Of a DNA stretch of 64,000 nucleotides, positions 8,030 to 16,107 are shown piece by piece (positions within the stretch are counted from its first letter, which is position 1; each line of letters opens with the position of its first letter). The position numbers and the translations under genes were made by a program. The notes beneath the pieces are model-generated. The model worked only from the letters and a program-made list of their open reading frames with translations, did not search any database and was not told the DNA's origin. The stretch covers positions 78,015 to 142,014 of the forward strand of contig JAOAKQ010000002.1 of the NCBI GenBank assembly GCA_026419835.1, read 5' to 3'. This DNA comes from Sulfolobales archaeon (GTDB taxonomy: Archaea; Thermoproteota; Thermoprotei_A; Sulfolobales; NBVN01).

Positions 8030-9446
8030 CTTTCAATTCTATCGTTCAGATTCACAACTCTACTGTGCTGTATTCTAGTGCAGAACTCTCTGTCTCTGAA
8101 CTTTCAATTCTATCGTTCAGATTCTTGAGAGTAAGGCCAATCCGCGGGCTTGGAAACAGCATCTATACTTTCAATTCTATCGTTCAGATTCGCAAGAACT
8201 TGAAGCTATTATCACTGAAACGTGCAAAAACAATCCTTTCAATTCTATCGTTCAGATTCCGAAACACACGGTAAGCCATCATTTAGACTATGGTTGTCGT
8301 CTCTTTCAATTCTATCGTTCAGATTCAAAGACGAAGAAGATATTAAAAGATTCGTGAAGAGTTGCATTGAACTTTCAATTCTATCGTTCAGATTCATACA
8401 TAAGTAATACACAACAGGTCCACCATAAAAACGAACTCTCTACTTTCAATTCTATCGTTCAGATTCTTGAGAGAACTAAAAAGAATCGTAAAAAAGTGCA
8501 TTGAAGACCTTTCAATTCTATCGTTCAGATTCAAAGAAAAGTGAGGTGAAACAGAAACGATAGAAAAAGAGGAGACGACTTTCAATTCTATCGTTCAGAT
8601 TCAGGGTCAAAAACAATAGAGCATGGTGCTATCGAGCTGTCAGAAATCTTTCAATTCTATCGTTCAGATTCCTGAAGAAGAGTTCAAAAAAATATACGAG
8701 AAAATTATGAAAATTACTTTCAATTCTATCGTTCAGATTCATGAACTTCTTCTCGCTCATAACATAGCCATCAAGCCAGCTTCTTTCAATTCTATCGTTC
8801 AGATTCTTTATGCTAGCCACTTCTCGATGCAATTCCTTACTATTTTTTTCTTTCAATTCTATCGTTCAGATTCACAGAAAAAATAACAGAGGAAGAACGA
8901 GAAGAAAGGGAAGAACTTTCAATTCTATCGTTCAGATTCAAAGACAAAAGAAATGATAATTATTCTCAACGAAACGCATATAATTACTTTCAATTCTATC
9001 GTTCAGATTCACTATAACGTTCCAGCTGATAGTGGAGATAATCTACTAGCGACTTTCAATTCTATCGTTCAGATTCACGTACACACAGGAAAAAAGTGCT
9101 GAGAAGATACTTCACGAGGCTTTCAATTCTATCGTTCAGATTCATATCTCCCACCTCGATGGTTCCGCGGCGGCGTTACATATAAACTTTCAATTCTATC
9201 GTTCAGATTCATAAACTTCTTCTCGCTCATGACGTAGCCGTCTAATAAGCTTCTTTCAATTCTATCGTTCAGATTCAAGTGTTCTGCTTCAGTGAGTTTG
9301 AGAGCCCGCAGGGATCTCTCTTTCAATTCTATCGTTCAGATTCTGAAAAGATAATCGATGAGACGTGCAGAAATAACCGAGAAATGACTTTCAATTCTAT
9401 CGTTCAGATTCCGTGTTCCGCTTTTCCATCTCTATCGTTCAGATTC
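8030..9446 (-). CRISPR. CRISPR array: 21 perfect repeats plus one degenerate leader-end repeat
   Basis: A 24-base repeat that begins CTTTCAATTC and ends GTTCAGATTC on the plus strand recurs at 8030, 8101, 8168, 8236, 8303, 8372, 8443, 8509, 8579, 8648, 8717, 8783, 8850, 8916, 8987, 9053, 9120, 9187, 9253, 9320 and 9388. A 22nd copy at 9423-9446 is degraded in its first half. Spacers are 42-47 bases, except the last gap (9412-9422), which is 11. Read on the minus strand the repeat ends in ATTGAAAG, the usual crRNA 5' handle of crenarchaeal type I-A/III systems, so transcription should run leftwards from the leader at 9447 onward. The array stops 30 bases after the HypC-fusion stop codon. Several spacers are homologous to each other (see findings). 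Confidence 0.98.
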
Positions 9447-9500
9447 TTCTATATCGTTATTGTCTGAGGGTTTTTAAGCTTTACCTTGGGAGCGCTTCCC
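9447..9500 (-). promoter_or_regulatory. CRISPR leader, repeat-proximal part
   Basis: Eleven bases after the last repeat comes TATTGTCTGAGGG, then TTAAGCTTTACCTTGGGAG on the plus strand. The same block at the same distance follows the solitary repeat at 17627, which identifies it as the conserved leader. On the minus strand GCTTAAAAACC (about 9471-9481) could serve as TATA box, with transcription starting close to the first repeat. Confidence 0.8.
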
Positions 9501-9904
9501 GGTATTTAAGTCCTGCTTTTAAATGGGTTCAGCTAGCCCGCCCCGGTAGCTCTCTGCGTAGAAATCCCATGGTGATCATGGGAATCGCTCCCGGGGGGCC
9601 GCAACCGCCATCGGGTAGCCGGCCGGGGTCCAAGTCAGCAAAGCTTATTAGCCGGGAACCCTCATCCCACGAACACCATGGGAATCAGTAGGGAGGTTTC
9701 CGATGGGTAAGTGGTTGGGGTTTATATGCTTTTCGGTCGCGCGCTCCCACGCGTGCTCCCACGGTGCGCTTGGGGTATTCCCATTTTATACTTGGGATTT
9801 TTCCCTGAGTTCCCCGCTCCGTGCTTCCCCGCTCTTCCCTCCGCCCGCCTGGGAGTTCTCAGCACTCCAATTTCTGAATAGTTATCTAATTACTTGCTCC
9901 CGGT
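9501..9904 (+). promoter_or_regulatory. Distal leader / cas operon control region (no gene)
   Basis: About 400 GC-rich bases separate the leader from csa1. Visible items: an inverted repeat CCCATGGTGATCATGGG (9567-9583); a block GGTTTCCGATGG (9695-9706) followed by TTTATATGCTTTTCGGTC, a TATA-like element near 9721-9728, repeated almost exactly upstream of the M19 dipeptidase (56261-56300); and a second TATA-like ATTTTATACTT (about 9782). Either TATA could drive the cas genes. Short open frames across this stretch have no protein-like features. Confidence 0.5.
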
Positions 9905-10795
9905 GTGCCGGGGCGCCACGTGGTCGTGAGGACTGAAGCGCTACTCAGGTGGCTGAGGATTCTGAGGTCTCTCGCTGAGGGGTACCCAGTCGAGTCCGAG
10001 CTGAGGGGGTGGTCCTGGCAGTTCCCGCCGGTTAGACCCAGGTCCTACCTGGGGCTATCGGTTCAGGACGCTGTATCCTACTGCCCGACGAAGCGCGACG
10101 TCTGGCTGAGGAGGGTTGCCGGTGTTAGGGTCCAGCCGACTCAGTACATGAGGACCGGCTCGGCGGTCCACGACGTGGTGTTCTCCGTAGCCTCCCTAGT
10201 TAGGAGGCACTTCAACGCCAACCAGGACTTCGAGAGGCTCTCGAGAGCTGTGGGTAGGGTCGTGGAGTTGAAGAGCCGCGAGTGCCCCTCGGAGGAGTGC
10301 GTTAAGATCGTCAGGAGCGTTGGGTGGTTGACGTACCACACTGCCGCCTCCGAGTGGCTGTGGTCTGGCGCCGGGTCCCTGCCGATACCGGCTACGGCGA
10401 GCCTCTGCGAGGTGAGGGTCGATGGGTCCCCGGTGGGGCTGAGCGGTAGCTTGAGGGTGGACTCATTGCCGGTTCCGAACGTAGTCGTCGACATCAAGAC
10501 TGGGAGGAAGGTCGAGGCACACGAAGTATCGCTAACGGCGTACGCACTGGCGCTGGAGTCGGCACTTGAAACGCCCGTGGACTTCGGGCTGCTGGTGTAC
10601 GTGTGGTGGAGCGGGGGACTTCAGGTAGACCTAAGGGGGGTCTACATAGGCCCGGACCTGAGGAGAATGTTTCTGGATTCGAGAGATGAAGCTATAGACA
10701 TAATACTCTCGAGAAGGGAACCCCCGAATGCCGTTGAGTGCCCGCAGGCGTGTCCCTACGTGGAGGTGTGCGGGCGTGAGAACGCTCGTAGTTAG
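9905..10795 (+). CDS. csa1: Csa1 (Cas4-family nuclease of type I-A adaptation)
   Basis: Up to 296 residues. It combines a RecB-like nuclease core with VDIKTGRKVEAHEVSLTAYAL (the D-x-K and downstream QxxxY-like region) and an Fe-S cysteine set: an early Cys in SYCPTKRDVWLRR and a C-terminal CPQACPYVEVCG. This arrangement is characteristic of Csa1, which works with Cas1, Cas2 and Cas4 in trimming and orienting new spacers. GTG 9905 gives the longest frame; GTG 9926 (VRTEALLRWLR) looks closer to the family start. It overlaps cas1 by 20 bases and is the first gene of the adaptation operon. Confidence 0.9.
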   Translation: MPGRHVVVRTEALLRWLRILRSLAEGYPVESELRGWSWQFPPVRPRSYLGLSVQDAVSYCPTKRDVWLRRVAGVRVQPTQYMRTGSAVHDVVFSVASLVRRHFNANQDFERLSRAVGRVVELKSRECPSEECVKIVRSVGWLTYHTAASEWLWSGAGSLPIPATASLCEVRVDGSPVGLSGSLRVDSLPVPNVVVDIKTGRKVEAHEVSLTAYALALESALETPVDFGLLVYVWWSGGLQVDLRGVYIGPDLRRMFLDSRDEAIDIILSRREPPNAVECPQACPYVEVCGRENARS

Positions 10796-11762
10796 CGGCT
10801 ATGGGGTGAAGATGTCCGTCGAGAAGGGCTCCGTGGTGCTCAAGACTAGGGAGGGGGCGAGCTGCGTACCTCTGAGTGAGGTGGACTGCGTTCTAGTGAC
10901 CACCTCGGGGGTATCGGTAACGTCTAAGGCAATAAGATACTTCACCAAGCTCGGGGTGATGCTGGTGTTCCTCGACTCGAGGGGGATGCCTGCGGCAGTG
11001 CTCCACCACCCGTTCACGACTAGAACTGTGAGCACTAGGAGAGCGCAGTACGAAGCTCTCTACAACGGTAAAGCCGAGGAGGTCGTGAAGATCGTCGCCG
11101 CCTCTAAGCTGGGGAACCAGGCGGGGTTCGTGAGGAGGATCAGGAGGGAGCTGGGGATCGGCGAGCTAGCCGAGGTGGAGCGCAAAATACTTGAGCTAGC
11201 CGACAGCATATCTAAGGTCAAGGGCAAGACCTTGAGCGAGCTGAGGTCTGAGGTTGTAAGTGTAGAAGCCACATCAGCAAGGCACTACTGGTCGGCGATA
11301 GCCTCAATACTGCCGAGAGACCTAGGGTTCGAGGGCAGAGACCAGGACGGCTGCGACGCAGTTAACTGCGCTCTGAACTACGGCTACGGAATGCTGTACT
11401 CGGTCGTCTGGAAGTACTTGTCGATACACGGTCTAGACCCCTACGCGGGGTTCCTCCACGTGGATAGGTCCGGGAAACCCGTCCTCACGTTCGACGTCGT
11501 GGAGGTGTTTAGAGTGCCGGCGGTGGACCTTCCGGTTGTTAGAGCGCTAAGGCAGGGTGTGAAGCTCGAGGTAAGAAACTGCCTTCTGGGTCGCGAGTCT
11601 AGAGCTAAGGTATCGTCGGTAGTGCTTAGAGCTATGAGGGAGAAGTACTCCGCGTACGGGGAGGTAAAGGATCTGGAGGAGTGGGTGAGCAGCTTCTCGT
11701 CGGCGTTGGCCTCCTACCTGAGGGGCGAGTCCCAGGTGAGGCCCCTGGTCTTCAGGTGGTAA
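10776..11762 (+). CDS. cas1: CRISPR integrase Cas1
   Basis: 328 residues from GTG 10776 (VRTLVVSGYGVKMSVEKG). The N-terminal beta domain is followed by the helical catalytic domain: E in VSVEATSARHYW, H in GFLHVDRSGKP and D/E in TFDVVEVFRVP are the metal-binding residues expected of Cas1. It inserts new spacers at the leader-repeat junction with Cas2. The longer upstream frame from 10728 has no family resemblance and only translates the csa1 3' end in another frame, so I rejected it. Three bases separate its stop from the cas2 start. Confidence 0.95.
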   Translation: MRTLVVSGYGVKMSVEKGSVVLKTREGASCVPLSEVDCVLVTTSGVSVTSKAIRYFTKLGVMLVFLDSRGMPAAVLHHPFTTRTVSTRRAQYEALYNGKAEEVVKIVAASKLGNQAGFVRRIRRELGIGELAEVERKILELADSISKVKGKTLSELRSEVVSVEATSARHYWSAIASILPRDLGFEGRDQDGCDAVNCALNYGYGMLYSVVWKYLSIHGLDPYAGFLHVDRSGKPVLTFDVVEVFRVPAVDLPVVRALRQGVKLEVRNCLLGRESRAKVSSVVLRAMREKYSAYGEVKDLEEWVSSFSSALASYLRGESQVRPLVFRW

Positions 11763-11764
11763 CC

Positions 11765-12061
11765 GTGAGGACTCTAGTAGTGTACGATATAGGAGACAAC
11801 CTCACTAGGGAGGAGTTCGCCAGGAAGCTGAAGCAGCTTGGGTTGGAGAGGATACAGAGGTCGTGTTTTCTAGGCAGGGGCGGCATCGAGCTGGCTAAGA
11901 CCGTGGTTAGGATTGCCGAGAGGACCGTGAATGCGAGGAGAGACGTGGTTCACGTGTTTCTTCTCGACGAGTACAGCTTTAGGAGCATGAGGTGCGTAGG
12001 CAGGCCCCTTAATTGGGGGAGGACCGAGGGGGTCGAATTTGTTGGTGGCTACGGTACGTAA
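11765..12061 (+). CDS. cas2: CRISPR adaptation protein Cas2
   Basis: 98 residues starting VRTLVVYDIGDNLTREEFA, with the first-strand Asp (YDI) of the ferredoxin-like Cas2 fold, then GLERIQRSCFLG. Length is typical. It bridges Cas1 dimers in the integration complex. GTG 11765 is chosen because the longer frame from 11681 translates cas1 out of frame. It overlaps cas4 by about 17-23 bases. Confidence 0.93.
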   Translation: MRTLVVYDIGDNLTREEFARKLKQLGLERIQRSCFLGRGGIELAKTVVRIAERTVNARRDVVHVFLLDEYSFRSMRCVGRPLNWGRTEGVEFVGGYGT

Positions 12062-12593
12062 CTACGTAACCTCCGCGGACGTGAAGGAGTACGTGTACTG
12101 CCCGGCGATAGTCTGGATCAGGCACGTACTGAACGTAGAAGAACCGCAGGACTTCAACATGGCTTTCGGAAGGTCTAAGTCGTACCGCCTAGACGTTCTA
12201 GAGAGAGTGGGCGTTCGAAAGCCCTGGTCGTTCGAGGTCTTCCTCAGGAATCCGTCTAAAGGTATTGCCGGAGTAGTGGATGTCGTCGGGGGTAGCGGGA
12301 GGTTCGAGGTGGTGGAGCTCAAGGCCTTCCGGAGGCGGAGCTTTAGTCACTTCAAGTCTCAGCTGATGTTCCACGCGTACCTAGTGTCTACTACTATGGG
12401 ACCGGTTACGAGGGCCTACCTAGTCCTAGATGATAGAGTAAGGGCCTACGTAGTTAACGAGACCGCCACGAGGGATGTCGAGCGGATTATCGAGGGGGTC
12501 AGGAGGGTTAGGGAATCCGAGAGACCCCCGCGGGCATCTAGAAGTTGGAAGTGTCGTCTGTGCTGGTACAGGAGGTACTGCCCTAGCGCCTAG
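12045..12593 (+). CDS. cas4: Cas4 exonuclease
   Basis: About 182 residues. It has an N-terminal cysteine in EYVYCPAIVWIRH, a RecB nuclease motif with GVVDVVGG and VVELKAFRRRSF (D, then E-x-K), and a C-terminal cysteine triad in WKCRLCWYRRYC, giving the four cysteines of the Cas4 Fe-S cluster. It defines PAM and spacer length together with Csa1. Start is one of TTG 12039, TTG 12042 or GTG 12045, all overlapping cas2. Last gene of the adaptation operon; csa3 has its own promoter. Confidence 0.9.
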   Translation: MATVRNYVTSADVKEYVYCPAIVWIRHVLNVEEPQDFNMAFGRSKSYRLDVLERVGVRKPWSFEVFLRNPSKGIAGVVDVVGGSGRFEVVELKAFRRRSFSHFKSQLMFHAYLVSTTMGPVTRAYLVLDDRVRAYVVNETATRDVERIIEGVRRVRESERPPRASRSWKCRLCWYRRYCPSA

Positions 12594-12598
12594 AGCGT

Positions 12599-12608
12599 GT
12601 TTATATGT
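12599..12608 (+). promoter_or_regulatory. TATA box of csa3-cas6
   Basis: GTTTATATGT lies about 30 bases before the csa3 ATG at 12636, a spacing that predicts a nearly leaderless transcript. Confidence 0.6.
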
Positions 12609-12635
12609 ATCGCCTAAGAAGTATTACGGAGAATC

Positions 12636-13271
12636 ATGGGGAGGGTCTTCATAGTATCGCTCGGTTTTCACGAGGATGTGGTTATGAGGATGTTCGTAAG
12701 TAGGTCCATCACCGAGAAAGATAGGGTCTACTTGATAACCGGTAGCAAAGCTCAGCAGGTTGCTTCCGCGTACGATTCGCTAGTAGCTCTCTGTAGAAAA
12801 ATGAAGCTCCCAGACCCGGAGCTAGTGGAAATACCCATGGACTTGTTCGGCGGCGTTAGTAGAATCGTAGAGATCCTGAAGAGAGCCGACGAAGAGATAG
12901 TGGTAGACCTGTCGGGCGGCATGAGGTACCTCCTCGTGTTCGCTCTGGTGGCGCTATTCCTATCGGGTCGATCGGCGACGATATACGTACGGCCGGAAAG
13001 TGGTGAGGACATTGAGATAAAGGTTCCCAGGCAGGTTCTGGAGATAGCTAGAAACCCCCCGAGGGGTATTCACGTTGAAATCCTGAGAGCGGTTCGCGAT
13101 AGCGAAGGCATCTCCGCGAAGGACTTGTCTAGAGTTTTAGGCAAGTCCGCTAAGACTATTGCTAACTGCCTCACGGAACTCGGTAGACTCGGGCTAATCT
13201 CTAGAAGAGGGAGAGGGGGAGGCGTGTACTTAACCGAACTCGGTAGGCTAGTACTAGCACTTGCTGGGTAG
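12636..13271 (+). CDS. csa3: Csa3: CARF-domain transcriptional regulator of cas genes
   Basis: 211 residues. An N-terminal CARF Rossmann-like domain (about 1-125) includes IVVDLSGGMRYLLVFALVAL, the ligand-side motif typical of Csa3/Csx1-type CARF proteins. It is followed by a winged helix (about 140-205; ISAKDLSRVLGKSAKTIANC, then GLISRRGRGGGVYLTELG wing). In Sulfolobus, Csa3 proteins bind cyclic oligoadenylate and activate adaptation or crRNA genes. Its place between the adaptation operon and cas6 fits that role. Leaderless ATG. Confidence 0.93.
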   Translation: MGRVFIVSLGFHEDVVMRMFVSRSITEKDRVYLITGSKAQQVASAYDSLVALCRKMKLPDPELVEIPMDLFGGVSRIVEILKRADEEIVVDLSGGMRYLLVFALVALFLSGRSATIYVRPESGEDIEIKVPRQVLEIARNPPRGIHVEILRAVRDSEGISAKDLSRVLGKSAKTIANCLTELGRLGLISRRGRGGGVYLTELGRLVLALAG

Positions 13272-13276
13272 TTGGC

Positions 13277-14182
13277 GTGCTGGTTCAGGTCGCTAGACTG
13301 GCGGTCGTCCCCCTAGCGGACTGCGTGGCGCCACCTGTCACCTCCAAGATACTCAAGTACTGCTACGGAGGGAACATACCCAGGAGAATTGTTGGCAGTC
13401 TCATCAACGTATCTATCTCAATGCTCTTCAGGAGCGGTAGGGCTCTGTACTCTATCGATGGAGCTCCGGAGCCTCTAGTACTGAAAGCCGGTGAGAGGTA
13501 CTCGGCCAGGCTTTCCATCGTAGACAGCACGGCGGACTTCGTGGATAGGGTCAACAAGCTCGGCCTCGACTCCTTCAACTGCGAGTCGCCGTACGGGAGC
13601 TACCACATCTCGATATCCGAGATCGAGGTCGTACCGCTGGAGAAGCTGGGCATGGACCTCCCCAGGGTGTTTAAGGTAGTGTTCCACACACCAACCATCC
13701 TGAACTCCAAGCTGATGTCGCCACCCCCACTAGCTAGTAAGGTCGCAGCGGCTCACAAGCTCATGCCCCAGCCATCCTTCATCTTCTCCCACCTCCTCAG
13801 GTTCTGGAATGCCTACGCACCGCCGGAGCGCAAGCTGGGGAAGCCCAGCGAGTGGGCACCGTACTTGCTCGGAAGAATGGCCGACGTATCCCTGGTGGAA
13901 CTGGACTACAGAGTTAGAGCTGTGACCGCGGTGGTGGGTAAGGACGATAGGGGGAGGCTCAGGAAGTCTCGGGGGTTCGTAGGCTGGGTAGTGTACGAAT
14001 CGAAAGCCAATAGAAAGCTCCACGACATAGTATCGAAACTACTAGCACTAGCATCACTCGTAGGTGTAGGAAGGTCTAGAGGACTAGGATTTGGGCACGT
14101 ATCCGTAGAAGTTCCGGCTACTCCCGAGATAGAGCCTAAAGAAACCCCAAATAGTAGGAACGCAGAAGGTTGGCGTACGTAG
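13277..14182 (+). CDS. cas6: Cas6 pre-crRNA endoribonuclease
   Basis: About 300 residues with two ferredoxin-like halves. The C-terminal glycine-rich loop GVGRSRGLGFGHVSVEV is the Cas6 hallmark. The catalytic His is not assignable by eye. It starts 5 bases after csa3. It would cut the array transcript 8 bases upstream of the repeat end to leave an ATTGAAAG handle. Beyond it comes a tRNA-Ser; no cas7, cas5, cas8 or cas3 follows, so any effector is encoded elsewhere. Confidence 0.92.
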   Translation: MLVQVARLAVVPLADCVAPPVTSKILKYCYGGNIPRRIVGSLINVSISMLFRSGRALYSIDGAPEPLVLKAGERYSARLSIVDSTADFVDRVNKLGLDSFNCESPYGSYHISISEIEVVPLEKLGMDLPRVFKVVFHTPTILNSKLMSPPPLASKVAAAHKLMPQPSFIFSHLLRFWNAYAPPERKLGKPSEWAPYLLGRMADVSLVELDYRVRAVTAVVGKDDRGRLRKSRGFVGWVVYESKANRKLHDIVSKLLALASLVGVGRSRGLGFGHVSVEVPATPEIEPKETPNSRNAEGWRT

Positions 14183-14193
14183 CGAAAGCTTAG

Positions 14194-14278
14194 CGCCGGG
14201 GGCGGGATTCGAACCCGCGTGGGCCGCTAGCCCACCGGCTCTCCAGGCCGGCCCCTTAGACCGCTCGGGCACCCCGGC
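14194..14278 (-). tRNA. tRNA-Ser(GGA)
   Basis: The minus strand folds into a class II tRNA: acceptor GCCGGGG/CCCCGGC, D-arm CCCGAGCGGTCTAAGGGG, anticodon loop CTGGAGA (GGA), a long variable arm built on GTGGGC/GCCCAC, and T-arm GCGGG TTCGAAT CCCGC. Discriminator G; no CCA encoded; no intron. Confidence 0.96.
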
Positions 14279-14300
14279 TCCAAGCTTTCGCTGTTTTGAA

Positions 14301-14310
14301 GTATATAAAA
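14301..14310 (-). promoter_or_regulatory. TATA box of tRNA-Ser
   Basis: Minus-strand TTTTATATAC sits about 25 bases upstream of the tRNA 5' end, in the short gap after rps10. Confidence 0.65.
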
Positions 14311-14326
14311 ACTTGTGGCACTCCGC

Positions 14327-14635
14327 CTACTTCAGGACCTCTATCTCTATGTACACGTCGTCCGGTACTCTTATCCTCATTATCTGCCTCATGAACTTCT
14401 CGTCGGCCTCTACGTCTATGAGTCTCTTGTGGATCCTCATTTCCCACTTCTCGTAAACCTTAGTTCCCTCTCCGTGCGGTGGTACCAGGACCGGTACGAC
14501 CATTCTCTTCGTGGGTAGTGGTATGGGGCCGGATATCCTGATTCCGAGCTTTCTAGCGTGGTCGACTATCTGCTCAGCTACTTGGTTTAGGTGTAGCACG
14601 TTCACACTCCACAGCCTGATCCTGACCTTGGCCAT
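14327..14635 (-). CDS. rps10: Small ribosomal subunit protein S10 (uS10)
   Basis: 102 residues. The N-terminal [12 protein letters not shown], the [11 protein letters not shown] segment and [18 protein letters not shown] identify archaeal/eukaryotic-type S10. It follows the EF-1alpha gene by 27 bases in the same direction, the usual tuf-rps10 pair of archaeal translation operons. Confidence 0.97.
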   Translation of the reverse strand: MAKVRIRLWSVNVLHLNQVAEQIVDHARKLGIRISGPIPLPTKRMVVPVLVPPHGEGTKVYEKWEMRIHKRLIDVEADEKFMRQIMRIRVPDDVYIEIEVLK

Positions 14636-14662
14636 CAGGGGCTACCCGGACGGTGGAGATTG

Positions 14663-15985
14663 CTAGGTCTTCAGCTCTACCTTAGCCGCCACCACGTCGA
14701 TGATAGTACCTATACCGACAGTCTTACCCATATCCCTCATAGCGAATCTTCCGAGCTGCGGGAACTCGCTGTACTTCTCAACTACCATGGGCTTGATGGG
14801 CTTGAACTTAACTAGAGCCGACTCACCGGCCTTAATGAACTGCGGGTTCTTCTCAACTATCTGACCAGTCTTCGGGTCCAGCCTACCGATTATCTCGACT
14901 ATCCTAGCGGCGATGGAGGCTGTATGCGCGTGGATAACTGGTGTGTAGCCTACGTGAATAGCCGATGGGTGCCACATAACGAATATTCTAGCGGTGAACT
15001 CCTCAACAACCGTCGGCGGTCTATCTGGGTGGCCGACTACGTCGCCCCTCTTGATCTGCTCCTTAGCTACACCCCTAACGTTGAACCCTACGTTATCTCC
15101 CGGCAGCGCCTCGTCGAGCCTCTCGTGGTGCATTTCAATAGACCTCACATCCCCCACGATGCCCGGGGGCATGAAGACAACCTTATCGCCGACCTTTAGC
15201 TTACCGGTCTCTACCCTACCGACAGGTACCGTACCGACACCCGAGATGCTGTAGACTTCCTGTATTGGGAGCCTCAGGGGCTTGTCAACGGGCTTCGGCG
15301 GTTCTTTAGATACGTCCAGTGCTTGAACTAGTGTCAGACCCTTGTACCAGGGCATTCGGGTCGACGGACTCAGTATGTTATCTCCGAGCCAGCCGGACAC
15401 CGGTACGAAGGGTATCTCATCGACTCTATAGCCGAGGGTCCTCAGGAACTTCTTCATGACGTCGACGATCTGCCTGTACCTAGCTTCACTCCACGCCGGG
15501 TCAGTTATATCCATCTTAGTAATAGCAACAACTAAGTTCTCGATACCCATGGTCCTAGCTAGAATAGCGTGCTCGCGCGTCTGACCCTCGGGACTCATAC
15601 CGGCCTCGAACTCACCGGTCTTAGCTGAAACTACTAGTAGAGCTGCGTCGGCCTGGCTAGTCCCCGTGATCATGTTCTTAACGAAGTCTCTGTGCCCTGG
15701 GGCGTCTATGATTGTCCAGTAGTACTTCGGTGTCTCGAACTTCATGAACGAAAGAGCTATGGTTAGACCTCTCTCCCTCTCCTCCTTCAGCCTATCCAGG
15801 AACCAGGCGAACTTCTCTGACTCCTTACCGGCCTTCTTAGCGGCCTCCTCAACCTCCTTAGCTGTCTTCGGGTCTATAGCTCCCAGTAGTAGGAGCATGT
15901 GGCCTACTAGAGTGCTCTTACCGTGGTCTACGTGCCCGATTACCACTAGGTTCATGTGCGGCTTAGCCGGTCTTCTACTCACCAT
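14663..15985 (-). CDS. tuf: Translation elongation factor 1-alpha
   Basis: 440 residues. GTPase motifs: GHVDHGKST (G1), RGLTIALSF (switch I), DAPGHRDF (G3), TKMD (G4) and VPVSGWLGDN (G5). Domains II and III follow. It delivers aminoacyl-tRNA to the ribosome. A GGGGTGA ribosome-binding site precedes the ATG and the TATA box lies at 16027-16036. Confidence 0.98.
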   Translation of the reverse strand: MVSRRPAKPHMNLVVIGHVDHGKSTLVGHMLLLLGAIDPKTAKEVEEAAKKAGKESEKFAWFLDRLKEERERGLTIALSFMKFETPKYYWTIIDAPGHRDFVKNMITGTSQADAALLVVSAKTGEFEAGMSPEGQTREHAILARTMGIENLVVAITKMDITDPAWSEARYRQIVDVMKKFLRTLGYRVDEIPFVPVSGWLGDNILSPSTRMPWYKGLTLVQALDVSKEPPKPVDKPLRLPIQEVYSISGVGTVPVGRVETGKLKVGDKVVFMPPGIVGDVRSIEMHHERLDEALPGDNVGFNVRGVAKEQIKRGDVVGHPDRPPTVVEEFTARIFVMWHPSAIHVGYTPVIHAHTASIAARIVEIIGRLDPKTGQIVEKNPQFIKAGESALVKFKPIKPMVVEKYSEFPQLGRFAMRDMGKTVGIGTIIDVVAAKVELKT

Positions 15986-16026
15986 CGCTCACCCCACATC
16001 TTAGTCCTCAATCTAATCTCCACAAA

Positions 16027-16036
16027 GTATATAAAG
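16027..16036 (-). promoter_or_regulatory. TATA box of tuf-rps10
   Basis: Minus-strand CTTTATATAC lies about 45 bases before the EF-1alpha ATG, consistent with a short 5' leader that carries the GGGGTGA ribosome-binding site. Confidence 0.6.
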
Positions 16037-16107
16037 CTTACTCCGAGCCATTGGGTAGTGTTAGAATTCATTGAGTAAAGCATAGAGCGGCGTAGGTACG
16101 AAAAGGA

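Noticed and set aside
7834..9326. Several open frames across the CRISPR array on both strands
   Set aside because: Their translations repeat SFNSIVQI or NLNDRIES at each repeat; they are repeat translations, not genes.
9640..9680. Minus-strand CCCGGCT near 9650 as 3' half for the tRNA-Gln fragment
   Set aside because: No T-stem or TTCRANY loop precedes it, so it cannot complete the tRNA.
9413..9936. Open frames in the leader/cas control region
   Set aside because: Proline/serine/cysteine-rich low-information translations with no family likeness; they overlap control sequences.
10728..10775. Upstream extension of cas1
   Set aside because: It translates the csa1 3' end out of frame; the Cas1 fold begins at GTG 10776.
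14194..14278. tRNA-Ser as attachment site of an integrated cas island
   Set aside because: I could not find a second copy of the tRNA 3' end near 7-8 kb and saw no integrase gene.
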